DNA of 64,000 nucleotides, from contig MU270044.1 in the NCBI GenBank assembly GCA_021432635.1, forward strand, positions 295,534-359,533, given 5' to 3'. A model generated the notes under the pieces. It ran no database searches. It saw nothing but the letters and a program-made list of their open reading frames with translations, and had not been told where the DNA came from. This stretch comes from Thozetella sp. PMI_491. Its lineage: Eukaryota; Ascomycota; Sordariomycetes; Chaetosphaeriales; Chaetosphaeriaceae. The position numbers were made by a program, and so were the translations under genes. Of the stretch, positions 11,026 to 23,175 are shown piece by piece (positions within the stretch are counted from its first letter, which is position 1; every line of letters starts with the position of its first letter).

Positions 11026-12970
11026 CATAGGATTAGTACTAAAGCTTGTCCGAGATTTCTTCTTGTCGGTTTCATTAGCTCTACAATACAAAGTTACTTT
11101 TTTTTTTTTTCGAATCACGATGCTTCAGCCTTGTGAAACTGGGGTTATCAAGCTGCAACTTGTGATAAGATTGTCTCCATTGTATTGGAAGTGAAGTTGA
11201 GTTGAATATTTACGTATTAAATGATGCAGCTCAGTACTAAGACAATAACCTCTCATCTATTCAAACGAGAATCTATATCTCAAATAGTTGGCTATTAGCC
11301 GCATTCGATCTAGTAAAACCCGTTGGCGGCCTTATATCGCATTTACAAACTTCTTCTTTTATTATCCTCTATTGGCAATCCTCAACGCTATAGAAAGCGT
11401 ATGGACTTGTGTCAGTCTTGAACCTAACACACAATAGCCCGTATAAAAGCCCAAAAACGCTCAAGCCCGAAGTGACAACTACAACTATACCTATCAACTA
11501 TATCCACGCATAGTCCTGTACACACTTCATATCTTCTAGTCAGTGCCGAGCCCGTAGAAGCCGAATTCGCTACAGCATTCGGTTTGCACGGGTTCGAGAA
11601 GCCGCAGTTATACCGAAAATTCTAGTTAAGCGATCTTATTGATAACAAGCCGGCAATGACCTTCCTCCACGCCTACTCAACGTGGCGAGAGATACTAAGA
11701 CTTTAAGGCAGTAGAGGTAGTAACCAGAGGTTAACTGGCCATCTAAATGTTGACGCTATCGATGGTCTTTTGAATAACTTGTATTCTTCGAATGATTGCT
11801 CCTTTTCTTGACTTACGACTGTACTTGGCGGGCAGACATGCAAGATGTCGCCGTGCTTCAAGCCTACCTATGTGGGCTCATCAAGAGGAAGCGTCGCCAT
11901 GATTGCCGCCAAGTGGTCGTACGGGACTTTAGTAGAGAGATGAAGAGAGCCTGGCCCGGTTCTCGGTCTACAAAGTCATACCATAGGCCCTTATATAGTA
12001 CCGGCGAGGGTTAAATATCGGAACTTGATGGACAGTAGACGCACCGGGAGCTAAGCTCATCGTGAAGATGCTAGAGAGATCTAGATCTAGGTTTTGTAGC
12101 TAGGTAAGACTGGTGCCTCTATATTGTCCGCTTCTAAGGTTATCGGAAGTTATTAGGATCTTGCTGCAATGAAAATGCCTCGTCTTACTTCGGCTTCGAA
12201 AGTAGGACCAAGCCCACCTCATGCACTCCTGCCAACCTACCTCGTCTTACGACATCCCATCTGACTGGGAACAAATAAGCTAGCGGGCAATCATATTCAC
12301 TTCCTCATCACGTAGCTCACTGCTTCCACGAGGCCGTCATCAGATTCGATACCGCCTCCATGCTGGGTCGATTCACTTAGGTATCCGCATCCGATGCGTG
12401 GGCTCGTACTTCGTATCGGGATAAGTGGGGCCGTAAGGCCACGGGAAACGAGACTTCCTATGGTCCGGGCTACCCTTTCCAGACGTGAGATGAGGGGTGA
12501 AATGGTGAGTTCGGTATTACTAAATGCTGCAGGTGTGGGAGCTACCTACCGACGATCAACAGGGAATGACCAGCATGGTAGATAGCATGCTGCCAATCGA
12601 ACTGCCGGCGTTGACTCTGTGTGGAGACGAACGAGCGCAAATATTGAGACCATGCAGCCACAATCAATTCATTTAATGGCATAGTTTTCCTGGAGCTTAC
12701 GCAATGAACTGCCAGATAACTCTATCAGTGTGATGGAATAGAGTATTAAAACTACCTAGTTGACTGTCTTTCGTGATTTCGGCCTTTTGCTCTATGTTGC
12801 CTTGACCTATTTCGCCTCTGAAGCCTTAAAATTTCGCCTACTTTAGGTCTGTATTAGCACTAAGAGGTACTGCCGGTCGCTGACTTTCCGATCCCGTATA
12901 TATGTATATATGTATCTCGATTAGATGTGAAAAATACCGCCTAACTACTAAAGCCGATATTTCAATGGCC
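11026..12970. other. 1.9-kb gene-poor spacer
   Basis: AT-rich DNA containing a T-run at about 11099-11110. Around 11530-11790 one plus frame reads like old coding sequence (TAFGLHGFEKPQLYRKF, later TFLHAYSTWREILRL) but is interrupted by stops; it may be a degraded gene or transposon piece. No other feature is supported. Confidence 0.35.
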
Positions 12971-14036
12971 TTATAATAGCAGAGCTGCTAACCCACAGGC
13001 AGCTGCAGCGAGGCTCACTCCTGTCGCAGCTGCGGCCGCCTTTGACACGATTGCCGTAGCACTCGTAGTCGCAGTCCCTGTCATAGTCCCCATAGTGGAG
13101 CTTGGCATGGATGTTGATGCATTCTGCGGCGCTACTGGGGCGGCGTACGAATCACAAGACGAATTTGGGCTGAGTGCACACGACGAATCGATGCAGATGC
13201 TCTGTAGCTGCGGACCTTGCGCAGGTATCGCAGTTGTCGGCGGGCCGCAGCGCACATTGAAAAGCCCACCTAGTGCCGTGCCCACGGCTTGGAGGTCTGA
13301 ATTGGCCACTCCCAAGGATGCACCGGCCATGGCGACCTGGGATATAAAGTAGCCCACCTCGGCGGCGTCGAGATCCATGAACTTGTGCACGTTATACATG
13401 GAAGCCTGGCCGTTGTATGCTGCAAAGCCAGCCATGCCGTATTTTGAGCACCCGAGCAAGGCGCCGAAGAACGAGTATAGGTGTGTCAAAAGGAAGCTAG
13501 GGAACCTTTTAGCACCGGCGAGGAAATGAGAAATGGTGTCACGCAACTGCGGAACGCCGGGGGATAGGAATGGAGCATACTATTGATTGGAGGTCATGTC
13601 GTCGGCCGGCATGTTTTTGAGCAGAGGCGCAGCACCGCCTCCATCGAGGAAATTTACGGACACGCCCGAGCTCCCACCTCGGTTTGACGAAGCCAAGGCG
13701 CCATTGAAGTATGGAAGCAAGTTGACCTTAGTGCCGTTGAAGTCTCCTATGGCAAGAATACCTGGCACCGTGATGCCCACGTTAGGCATCGTGTCTACTC
13801 GAGTTAGCATTTGTTACCCGCTGCGTCAATGATACTCGTCAGGATCTCTATGACTTACAGTTGCCGATGACGACAGTATTGACGAGAACAGTCAGCAAGG
13901 TGAGCTGGTTCGCGGCCGTGTTGTTCGTAAGCACTGCCGTAGTATAATAGTCGCAAATAGAGACATCGGTCGGCCGTTGCGCGCTTACAGCGCCCGACAC
14001 TGCGAGGCCAATCGTTGCTGATCTCTTGAGCTGCAT
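12971..14036 (-). CDS. GPI-anchored secreted protein
   Basis: Three exons on the minus strand (14036-13859, 13794-13581, 13496-12971) encode 305 aa. An N-terminal signal peptide (LKRSATIGLAVSGAVSAQ) is followed by a conserved-looking domain: SICDYYTTAVLTNNTAANQ, then NLLPYFNGALASSNRGGSSG, then FFGALLGCSKYGM and VHKFMDLDAAEVGYF, with a Cys-containing PPTTAIPAQGPQLQSIC segment. The C-terminus is a Ser/Thr/Ala-rich stalk ending in a hydrophobic tail (GVSLAAAACGLAALLL), as expected for GPI attachment. I recognise it as a recurrent fungal GPI-protein type of unknown activity. Introns (64 and 84 bp) are GT-AG and phase-consistent. Confidence 0.75.
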
Positions 14037-14125
14037 GTTGGATTCGTTGACAATTTCTCTCAACAGGAGGATAAGATGTTCATATTTTTGACTCTTCAAA
14101 TCTAGTAGAATCGAGGCATCGTCAT

Positions 14126-14132
14126 CTTTATA
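14126..14132 (-). promoter_or_regulatory. Probable TATA box of the GPI protein gene
   Basis: TATAAAG on the minus strand about 90 bp upstream of the start codon at 14036. Confidence 0.4.
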
Positions 14133-15889
14133 AACTGAAAAGGAAATAAAGAAAAACCTAATGTCCACTCGCCTCGCTCTGAGCTAGACCTGTAATATGG
14201 CACATTCCCCGGATAGATGGGTTCCGTGAGCCATCTTTTACTAGCGCATCTGGGCTGGCGATCGATCAATAATTGAGCCAGAGCGGCATTCCAGCCCCCC
14301 CTCTGGAATTTTAAGGTGACTAAAAAGGATTCATCGACGTCATAGAATACGAGCTCTCGCTTGCGTTAAGTATTTCTCCATCTAGGCTGGGGACCGTCTC
14401 CTGCAGCACAGCACGACCACTAGACAAGCTATAACGGTTAAAATGTTCCCAGGGGCTCACAATCCGACACCATCTCATAGAGTCGCCAATAATATTGTTT
14501 CTTTACCTGCTAGAGGTACAGAGAACATAGCGGTCGCTGCACAATCGCGTGTCTTCAGTAATCTCGTCTGGCGTAATTAGCTCGCATTTGTGCCGGGAGG
14601 GCAGCCATCCGGGCGGAAAGGGGCGCTTCCGTAGAGGTAGCTCCGGCTCGGTGAATCATTGTCCGCCACCAGGTTCAATTTTGCCCGGCCTAGTGGCGGT
14701 TTTCTTTGAGCCCGATGCTCGTGCGTACCCGCTAATTGCTTCCTCCAAGGTAGGGTGCCAACCATTGGGGGAATGATCATCCCTGTCCCTAGCAATAGTG
14801 ACTTGCCTTGAACCAAGTAAAATAAAGACCGTAGTATGAATGGTGCTTGTGGCCATTGTATACATCAATCGGAAGCCCGCCGAGACCTGAGGACCAGGCT
14901 GTGCAGAGACAGGGGGACACAGCAACTGCCTAGTTAGGTATCTACCCCATGAACCTTAAAATTATTTAAGCGTTGGGGGAGCCTGCAGCGCTCTTCTGGC
15001 TGGCCCGTTTTGGACCTACCCCAGTCGCCCTGGCGTAGAAAGCGTCTTTTAAACTTTTAGATGCCACTATTGGAGAGTAGCTTTCTGCCTTTGGTAAGGT
15101 ACAAGAGCGCCCCTCTGGTGGCGGATCAGAAATCAGAGGGAGTGCGGGGTTTCAACCCCAGAAAAACTCCATAAAAGTCTGGCAGACGCGTCTAGTCCTT
15201 TTAAACTTTCTTGACGGCGTGACGGGCAAGCGGGTGCCAAACCAGAGGGACTGCGAAGGGGTGTTTGGCGAATCAGATTGGTTCGATTACAGAACATGCT
15301 GATCTTAGTGTGGGAATACGTCTATTTTATGTATCTCCAGCTTGCGGTTCCTCTGATTTGTCACCCGTTTGACAAGGTAGTGAGGGACTACCGAAAACTG
15401 CAGCACGAGTCCAGCCAAGATCGGCAGTCCAAGTACGAGACATCCTGTACAACCCCCCAGGATTAAAAACCGGACAAATCAACGGGAGAAGAAACACCCC
15501 CGTAAAAAATATACGCACGTCACTTGCTAAAGAAAACATCTGATAAAATACATGAAGTTACCACTCTAACGTAGCGATCGCAAGGAAGGCTACCTATTTT
15601 GTAGCCCGCCTGTTGATCGTAAAAGGGATAGACTATATTATTAATCGCGGAGCTCGATGTAGTTTGTTATATAATTTCTATGTGGCGCGACTTGCGGAGG
15701 CTTTTTATGTTCTCTATTTGTTTGTATGTTTTTTTTATCCTGGGGGATTGTACAACATTAGACTAAGTGGATGGTTCCAACAAAACTCGGCAATCTCGAC
15801 AACGACACATTCCCCCCCATGGAAGCACCCTCATACCTATCGAAAAGGTCAACCAGCACTTCGTCTAGGTTTGAACAGGTGACGCTAGG
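14133..15889. other. 1.75-kb spacer, no gene seen
   Basis: Intergenic DNA between two minus-strand genes. Short open frames here lack family resemblance or plausible splice partners. No repeat or RNA gene is recognised. Confidence 0.4.
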
Positions 15890-17433
15890 TCAATGCTCAG
15901 GCATGCCACTTGCTCTTCTGCCCTCCGGCAAGAAAATATCACATCTCCCCCCTTGCGGGACGATGAAGAACTCACCAGTCTGTGCCATCATCACGTCTGT
16001 CATGTGCTGACCAAGCCTCGCCCCTCTGCACTCCCTGAAGAACAAGGCGAGCGCTATCTTCAGTTCCATCCTGGCCAGGTACATTCCGATGCAACTGCGT
16101 GATCCGATAGAGAAGGGTACATGCGCCCTCTTTTGTGCTGATGTCAGCTTTTCAAACCTTGTCTCATCAAATCTACGGCTTGTTAGCACATGATGCATGC
16201 ACCTCGTTCAGCGCGCACTTACCGATCGGCACCAGGGAAAATCTGGTCATCTCTTGACAGTAGCCATAGCTGGGTGAACACCGTCGTGCCGCCGGGGAGA
16301 TCCCAGCCGTGGATCGAGGCTCCACTGGATGGCACAAGGCGCTCTGCTGGAGCGCCTGCCGGGTTGTAGAGCCGCAGGGTCTCTTCCACCACATTTCTCA
16401 ACAGAGGCAGAGGCTCGACGTCTTCCCATACAAAATTTGGCTCGAGGCTTTTCACTTCATCCTCTAGACGCCGCTGTAGGTCCGGACGCTTGAGAACTTC
16501 CCACACAGCATAAGTCAGTGTGGCTGCTGTACTATCGGAACCCGCCACCATCATCATAGCTGCCTCAGAGCTCATGTTGTCCTCGTCCAAGGTTCCTTTC
16601 AGGCCGTTACGGAATGTAGCGATGATCTGGCCAAATATGCTTCTGCCATCCAGAGAATCATTCTGCAGGTTCTTTACTGCCGCTCTTGCTGCATTGAACA
16701 TGACCTCCCTCGCCCAGCCGAGATTCCGAAAATGTCGAGTGGGAGACCACTTGAGAAATTCAAAGAAGACCGGAGGCATCACCGCTCCGAGGACCACTCT
16801 CTGGTTGGCGTTTTCCAAAGCCACGAGGATAGGAGACTCTTGACCCGTAATCTGATCCCGCAGCATGCCGAGCGGCTTGCCGAAAGACATGGTGGCAATT
16901 ACATCGACAGCAAGGCACCGCCACCACTTGTACACGTCGGCGTGGCCTTCTATGGCGTCACACTTGATCCCGTCAACTGCTTGTCGTACTAAGTTGGCAA
17001 CACTCGCGTCTAGGCCTGTTCGAGCCGCAGCAAAGGCTCGTCCTAACATACGACGTCGCTCGGCGTGCAACTTCTGGTCGCGCATTGTAAAAAGCATAGG
17101 CGAGTGACTGAAGCGTATCCTGTCAAAAATTGGCGTCTTTTGGAAGTTGCTGCCTACGTTGTGTATTTGGTAGAAGCTATCAATGCTGTTGACAGAAACG
17201 CTTTCAGGTGCAAGCCTCACGACAGGGCCATAGTGGAGGTGCAGCTTCTTCGTGTAGGTAAGGCTGCTCCCTGATGCCCGTGCAGAAAGATGCGGGATAC
17301 TTGTGAAGCGGCTGTACCAGGGTCCAGGGATGTGACGCAGGGGATTAAAGAAGCCATCGAGGAGGACTTTGAGAATGAAGAGTACGGCCAGTGTTGAGAT
17401 GGCTACTGGCACTATATCTAGCGCCATACTCAT
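15890..17433 (-). CDS. Cytochrome P450 monooxygenase (secondary-metabolism type)
   Basis: Two exons (17433-16223 and 16178-15890, intron 44 bp) encode 499 aa. A hydrophobic N-terminal anchor (VAISTLAVLFILKVLL) is followed by the proline-rich hinge HIPGPWYSRF. The I-helix has AGSDSTAATLTYAVWEVL, with the acidic/Thr pair of a normal oxygen-activating P450. The K-helix ExxR is EETLRLYNPA. The heme loop is PFSIGSRSCIGMYLARMEL with Cys433. All core motifs are intact, so an active ER-membrane monooxygenase is expected; substrate unknown. It is divergently transcribed from another P450 starting at 18110, with 676 bp between the start codons, so the two may be co-regulated. Confidence 0.9.
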
Positions 17434-18109
17434 GTTGCTGTAGTAGTTCGGACGTGGAAGGCTAGTTGGGCTCTTGAAATTTGTTACGAGAGATTTAATA
17501 GGCGCTGTTTGTTTCTTGGGAGTGTGCTTCGTATAATAGTTGAGCTCTCTCCCGAGGTAGGCCAGGCGTTCTCTGCCCGCTAAAGACTATAGCACCTACA
17601 GTGAGGATGATTTATGCGAGGAAGGAGGGTAAATTTGCGAGAGTGGTGACTTTGCTGTTCCTATCAATTCCGCTCCAGCTTACCGACATCTCACACTATC
17701 GAAACCTGCACTGGCTGTCTCGCAGTCCACGACTCTCGGCCGCTCCGCCACCACGCAAGGCGCGCAGGTAGACATTTTTACTGTTTTCGTATTGGCTCAA
17801 ATCAACTCACCCGCCCCATGGCCAGCGGCGCTTTAGCGCGAATATCATGCAACGGCTTAGCGAAGGTGCATTGGTACGCATCGAGAGCGGGTCCGATGCG
17901 CATATGCTTATTTCCCCAAACGGTACACAAAGAGCGACCAGAGTAACCACTTGGACAGGTATCCTATCCTCTTCTCAGTGATCCATGGCGCCTCCTGGCT
18001 GTCTCGCGCCGCTACATTCCCTCACATCTCTCTTCTTTGTTTCAAAAAACTTGCTCCCTTCTATATGTTTATATACAGGTAGCTGAATGTGCCATAGTCA
18101 ACCACCATC
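17434..18109. promoter_or_regulatory. Shared divergent promoter of two P450 genes
   Basis: A 676-bp intergenic region between head-to-head P450 genes. A TATATACA sequence near 18070, about 40 bp before the plus-strand ATG, could be that gene's TATA element. No operator motif is identified with confidence. Confidence 0.5.
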
Positions 18110-20205
18110 ATGCACTTCGACGGGGCCGCAACTACCTTTGCTGTCCTGGCCAGTATAATCCTTCTGAGCGCACTCAGGATCCGCCTCCGCGATGCTGCCC
18201 GAATCCGGAGACTTGGGGGCAAAGCTCCAAGTGTGCCGCACCAACTGCCTCTTGGTAAGTTGACCGCTCTCGCCTAGAGTCAATTTGATACACCATTACT
18301 GATCCTTTACTGAAGGCTTGGATCTCACATGGAGGGTGATTACACACATGAAGCAGTGCACTTTCATCGACTACACGCGAGAACTCCTTCGCGTCCCGGG
18401 CCGCACCGTAGAGTTGAAGATGACGGGAAGCCGCCTGATACTAAGTGATCATCCAGAAAACATGAGAACTATCATGATGTCCAGAGTCAGTACAGCAACT
18501 TGTGTGCAAAGATGATCGTCCGAATGCTCATTCAGATTTTGGCCATAAGGACTTCGGAAAGGGTCACATCCACCACGAAATCTTCAAAAACATCTTTGGC
18601 GATTCGGTATTCTCGGGTCAGTAAGCCACGATATGCTCGATCGCTGCGGCTGCATAAGAGGTACTGATAAGGACAGCCGAGGGCGATCACTGGGTAACAA
18701 TAAAAAACTTTCTCCGACCACATGTAAGCTTCTTCCCACTCGTATTATCAAGCTTTAGAATCTGAGCAGTCACATCTACCACAATGCATAAGTGGGATGA
18801 CTGATGACTTCACAGGTGTCCCAAATACGGCCTAGGGATCTCCTAATCTCCGAAGAACATGTGCAGCGGATGTTCCATCGCATCAGACTCCGGAGCTCAC
18901 CGAACGGGATCGAGTTGTACGATATCATGGATAGGCTACAGATGGATATTGCGACCCATGTGTTCTTTGGAGAATCTACTAACTCGCTCGACTCGGACAC
19001 CGTCCCCTTTCGCGACTCGTTGGCTAAGCTTATGCACCTGAATTCGGTCCGTCTCTCGCTGGGGTAAACAGAAATCCAACCTTTCTTTCGATCCAAGACA
19101 AGCACTGACTCATCGTGTTAGGCGTATTGCGCTGCTCTTTTCCGACTGCCTTCTAGCTCCAGCAGACATGAAAGTGGTCCAGCAGTATATGGATAGTTTG
19201 GTGGACAGAAGCTTAGGCTTGGCGAAGGAGCACGTCGAAGATGTAAACTCCGGACGGCAATCTTTGTCAGATTCTCTCGCAATGAATGCGCTAAGCCGGA
19301 AGGTAGGTGTACTGCCGTCTGTCTCGAAGATCAGCCTAGCCATTTAAGCTTACGTATGTAACTTCGATAGTTCATCAAGGATCAGCTAATTTCAGTTTTG
19401 ATGGCGGGTAAAGTGAGTAAGAATTCAGACATCCATAGAGGGCGACTAACGCGGTTTCCAGGACCCGGTTTCAATCCTCATCTCCTGGGCTGTCTTCGAA
19501 CTATCTCGTCGTCCCGAAATGGCTAAGAGACTACAAGATGAGCTCCATGCCGGGTAATGTTTCTTCTCACACCCTACTTCCACGGCCAGTTGGCAAACAT
19601 AGCTAACTTTGCTTCGATAGCGTCGGATTCGACTCTCCGCCGACCTTTCAGCAGATCCAAGCTCTAACTCTGCTGCAAAATGTCGCCAAAGAAACCATGC
19701 GCATGTATCACCCTCTGGGAATAAATGTCAGAGAAGCGCGAAAGGATACCTGTCTTCCCCGAGGCGGTGGTCATGATGGGACACAGCCCGTAGCTATCCT
19801 GAAGGGCGAGCGGGTCGGTAAGAGTCCCAAGTCTCAGAAAACGATGTAACAGGATAGAGACTGATAAAACTAGCCATATCGGTGCTTGGCATCCAACGCC
19901 ATCGTTCCATCGTTCCTGGGAGTGACCCAGATGAGTGGGATCCCGACAGGTGGGAGGGGTGGAAGCCCGCGCCGGATGATTTCGTTCCCTTCAATATCGG
20001 TCCACGCATCTGCTTGGGGAGAAGTTTTGGACAGTTGCAGCTCCAATACACACTGGCGAGGCTTCTACAAGAGTACAGGACTATAGAGTGGTGTGGCTAC
20101 GGAGAAGGCATTGACAGCAGCGAGCCAATGCGGTTTAAGATCGAGCTAAACACCAAGATGGACAAGCCCATCTGGTGTCGGTTCACTCCACGGAAATCAG
20201 CATAA
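18110..20205 (+). CDS. Cytochrome P450, CYP52-like
   Basis: Ten exons give 506 aa: 18110-18254, 18316-18485, 18550-18616, 18677-18723, 18816-19063, 19122-19302, 19371-19412, 19462-19553, 19621-19817, 19874-20205. The N-terminus has a membrane anchor (TTFAVLASIILLSAL). EGDHWVTIKNFLRP matches the C-helix region of alkane/fatty-acid hydroxylases. The I-helix region is LISVLMAGKDPVSILISW, where the usual D/E-T-T is K-D-P-V. The ExxR is KETMRMYHP, and the heme loop is FVPFNIGPRICLGRSFGQ. This layout and the many introns fit CYP52 and related CYP539/CYP584 enzymes, which hydroxylate fatty acids or alkanes. The second intron (18486-18549) is the least certain join; the chosen acceptor is the one that keeps frame. 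Confidence 0.85.
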
Positions 20206-20435
20206 TCAGTGTGTATATATGAGCAAGCAATGTGTCTGCGATGCATCCAACCTAGGAAGTACTCCCTACCGTTCTCATGTGTAAGTAGTCCTCATAGTAC
20301 CTACGGCGGGTGATTGTAACAGTGTATCCTTGATTAAGAGTACAGTAAACTTGGATATTGAGTTTCTAACATATTATCTATCTCAAAACTGTATGTCGAA
20401 TGAAGGCGAAATGAACACTGTCCTGTTTCTTGTAG

Positions 20436-21551
20436 CTATAGTCCCGTGATAGAGCATTCAGTCTTGATAGGGGTCGCCTCCGACTCGGGCATGATATAAA
20501 TATTAGAAGCCGCGGCCGCGACAGACGCGTTCCTAGTCGCAATACCAGTTGAGGCACCGGTCGAAGGGTTGACGTGTGCAGACAGGGCCCAGCGGCGGGT
20601 GCAAGTCAGGCCGCTCGTGGTGGGGTCTAGGATGCGGCCGCCGTAGGGGCTGTTCCAGTCGCTCTGATCAGACACCTTCTGGAGCTGGTGGCCGATAGCT
20701 GGTAGCTCCGGGTGGGTCTGGAGCTGACCATTAGTCCAACGGTCGTAAATAATCAGGCTGGGAAATTGGGCGAGGTTCTAGAGAGAAGGTTAGATATAAG
20801 CTTAAATATTTTAAAGTGAATAGCCTACCTCGATTAGGTTAACGCGAGCGTAATTATCTGGAACGGCTGTGTCGCTGTTATAGGCGTCAAGCCACTCCTG
20901 GTCACCCGACTGCATCGAGTAGAAGCCATCCTATGATTTAATTAGTTATGACATGCCTATAAATACCTGTTTTTCTTTCAGTAAGAATATACTTACACCA
21001 AAGTCTACAGTATGGGTGCATTCGTGGATCATAGTCCCGGTGGTAGTATCAGCACCGTAGAAAGCAATATCAGAACCATAGGCGTACGCGCCACCGCCAC
21101 TGTTGTAATTGACAACATTATTGACCCACTGGCGCATACGGACGGGCACGCGAGCGAAGTTAGTCGCCAAAGTATCAATACTTGTCGGCGAGCCGTTCTC
21201 CTGGCAGATATACCACTCTAGGCTACACTATAATATCTTGTTTTAATAAGAGTCCGAGAAAGAGAAAAGCAAACTAATAATGAAGGGCGAAAAGAAATTA
21301 GAAAAACTCACATCACCTAGCTTCACGCTATATTGCTTGAAATTGGTTGGGTTCTTGCCGTCGGCGATAATCCGGGCTCTACAGCCCTGGGATATCTCGT
21401 TACTACCCCACTGCGAGATACTGACACTGGCGGCTGGAAGGCTGTTTATAACCCCACCGAGGAAGTTAAGGTCCGGCCACAGAGCGGGGTGTGCCAATGT
21501 AGCGGCTACATTGCCGGTAAACATGCCAACTAGGAGGGCGAGAGAATACAT
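20436..21551 (-). CDS. Secreted con-13-like protein with HExxH motif
   Basis: Four exons (21551-21312, 21227-20997, 20930-20829, 20777-20436) encode 304 aa. A signal peptide (LALLVGMFTGNVAATLA) precedes HPALWPDLNFLGGVINSLP, typical of the conidiation-specific protein 13 family of Neurospora and relatives. Further family segments are SQWGSNEISQGCRARI, ARVPVRMRQWVNNVV and DNYARVNLIENLAQFPSL. HECTH at residues 148-152, followed by TVD, fits a zinc-metallopeptidase motif; whether the family is catalytic is not known to me. Introns are GT-AG and phase 0. No GPI-like tail. An extracellular location is expected. Confidence 0.75.
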
Positions 21552-21709
21552 TTGAGCGACTTGACTGATTTAAGGCTTATACTGGAAGAGTTCCGAGGAA
21601 AGTCTTAAAGAGAGTTAGAGGCCGATAGAGCAGTTGGCATTGAAACAAGAGGCTTGAGAGAAGTTCACAACGACACCAGCACCGCGTGCTTTGGGCTGTC
21701 TTATATAGC

Positions 21710-21717
21710 TATTTCTG
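21710..21717 (-). promoter_or_regulatory. Probable TATA box of the con-13-like gene
   Basis: TATATAAG on the minus strand about 160 bp upstream of the ATG at 21551. Confidence 0.4.
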
Positions 21718-23175
21718 AGCCACTTTATAACCACGCCTGTACCGCCGTAAAATGCATCCTGAGCTAGTTACGAGAAATAGCCAAGCCATAAGACACCCGA
21801 TTCCCAAGCCGAGTTGAGGCTTAGACAGGCCTAAGCCAATTTGTAACCCATCAGGCGTCGGCATCTGACATACGACCTTGCTTACCATGGATGGATTTAA
21901 TGTTGGCTTGGCACCTGTCCAACTGGAACTACAATACCTCGTGTTCAGGCAGACAGCTGCTGACCTACGTAAACCTGTCTAATTACGTGCCTGGACGGGG
22001 CGCACGGCGAGTGTCATTGGAGGATCAACAGAATATTACAAGGGGCCGATCATTTTCAACTAGGGGCGGCAAATAGTTTCCGACAAGTCCCTGTACACGC
22101 AGAAGCGAGTACTTGGCGACTAACCACTGAACACAGTTCCTTTTACACAGACACACTCAACTAGCAGGTGCAGAGCATACGGAGGATCGCAAGTGCTACT
22201 GGTGCATTAAAAGGCAACCAAGCAGTTCCGCCGGTCCAAAAAGAAGTCACTAGACTTGCGACAAATCGAGAATAACCCCCGCATACTGTGATGTCCTAGG
22301 CGCACAGATGTAAGCACATTTATGGAAATCCCTTGCAGGATTTTGAAGCCAAGAAAACGCCTGGTGGGGCCTCAAATAGGCGATGGATGGAGTCTTATGC
22401 CGAGTAGATTAGAGTCCCTTTTTGGCCTACAGCTAGAGTGACGGGGCACCAGGCCGAAGCAGACTGACAGCAATTAGATCGCGCTTCGTCGATGCCCGCA
22501 TTTGTATGTTATTCCGTGGGGAAGCTGCTTCAAAGAGCTTCTGCTTAGGATCTAATTTAAAGATGTTACGGGTATTACTCTCCAGGCACCAGATTCAGTC
22601 CATTGGCAATCTACCATATGCCGGTTCGTGAAGTCACCTTTGACGAAAGTCCTCATTTAAAGGAAAATTGCTTGCATTTTAGTGGCACACTGAAAAAAAT
22701 TGGAATTCCCAGATCCATCGTTATAAATATGCCAATGTCGCTTGCTCTGAAGAGCCAAGCTAATAATCTTTCTGGGCAAGACTGTACATATATTTCCTGA
22801 TTCAGCTTCTATGGCCGCTAGTTATATGGAGCAGTTGTTTCGAGGCTAACCTGTTAAATCGCTAGTGCTTAACCGCAAGTCGGAACCCTGTCAACCCCAC
22901 CACCACTGCCACACATCTTGCGTTAGACGCATCGCGGTTCCTGTTACTACATTACCCCCTACTTAACTTTCTGTAACTATATGTCTTTCTATAGCGTGAA
23001 CTCTTTTACTTCGGCTGTCTTAACCAGATTTAATCTGCACTTCCCTAACCTCCACTACGCAATATTTAGAAGGGCTATTCAATCTCAACAACTGTCACAA
23101 ATAAAACCACTAGGCCAATGCAGTAAAAGTGAAGCTGCAAATGCGACTAATTAGATGCAGCAATTCTATTAGCTT
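21718..23175. other. 1.5-kb spacer, no gene seen
   Basis: Intergenic DNA lying between two minus-strand genes. No coding frame longer than about 65 codons has any family resemblance, and no repeats were noticed. Confidence 0.4.

Noticed and set aside
11796-12585. Short plus-strand frames in the 11-13 kb spacer
   Set aside because: Basic, low-similarity translations without promoter or intron support.
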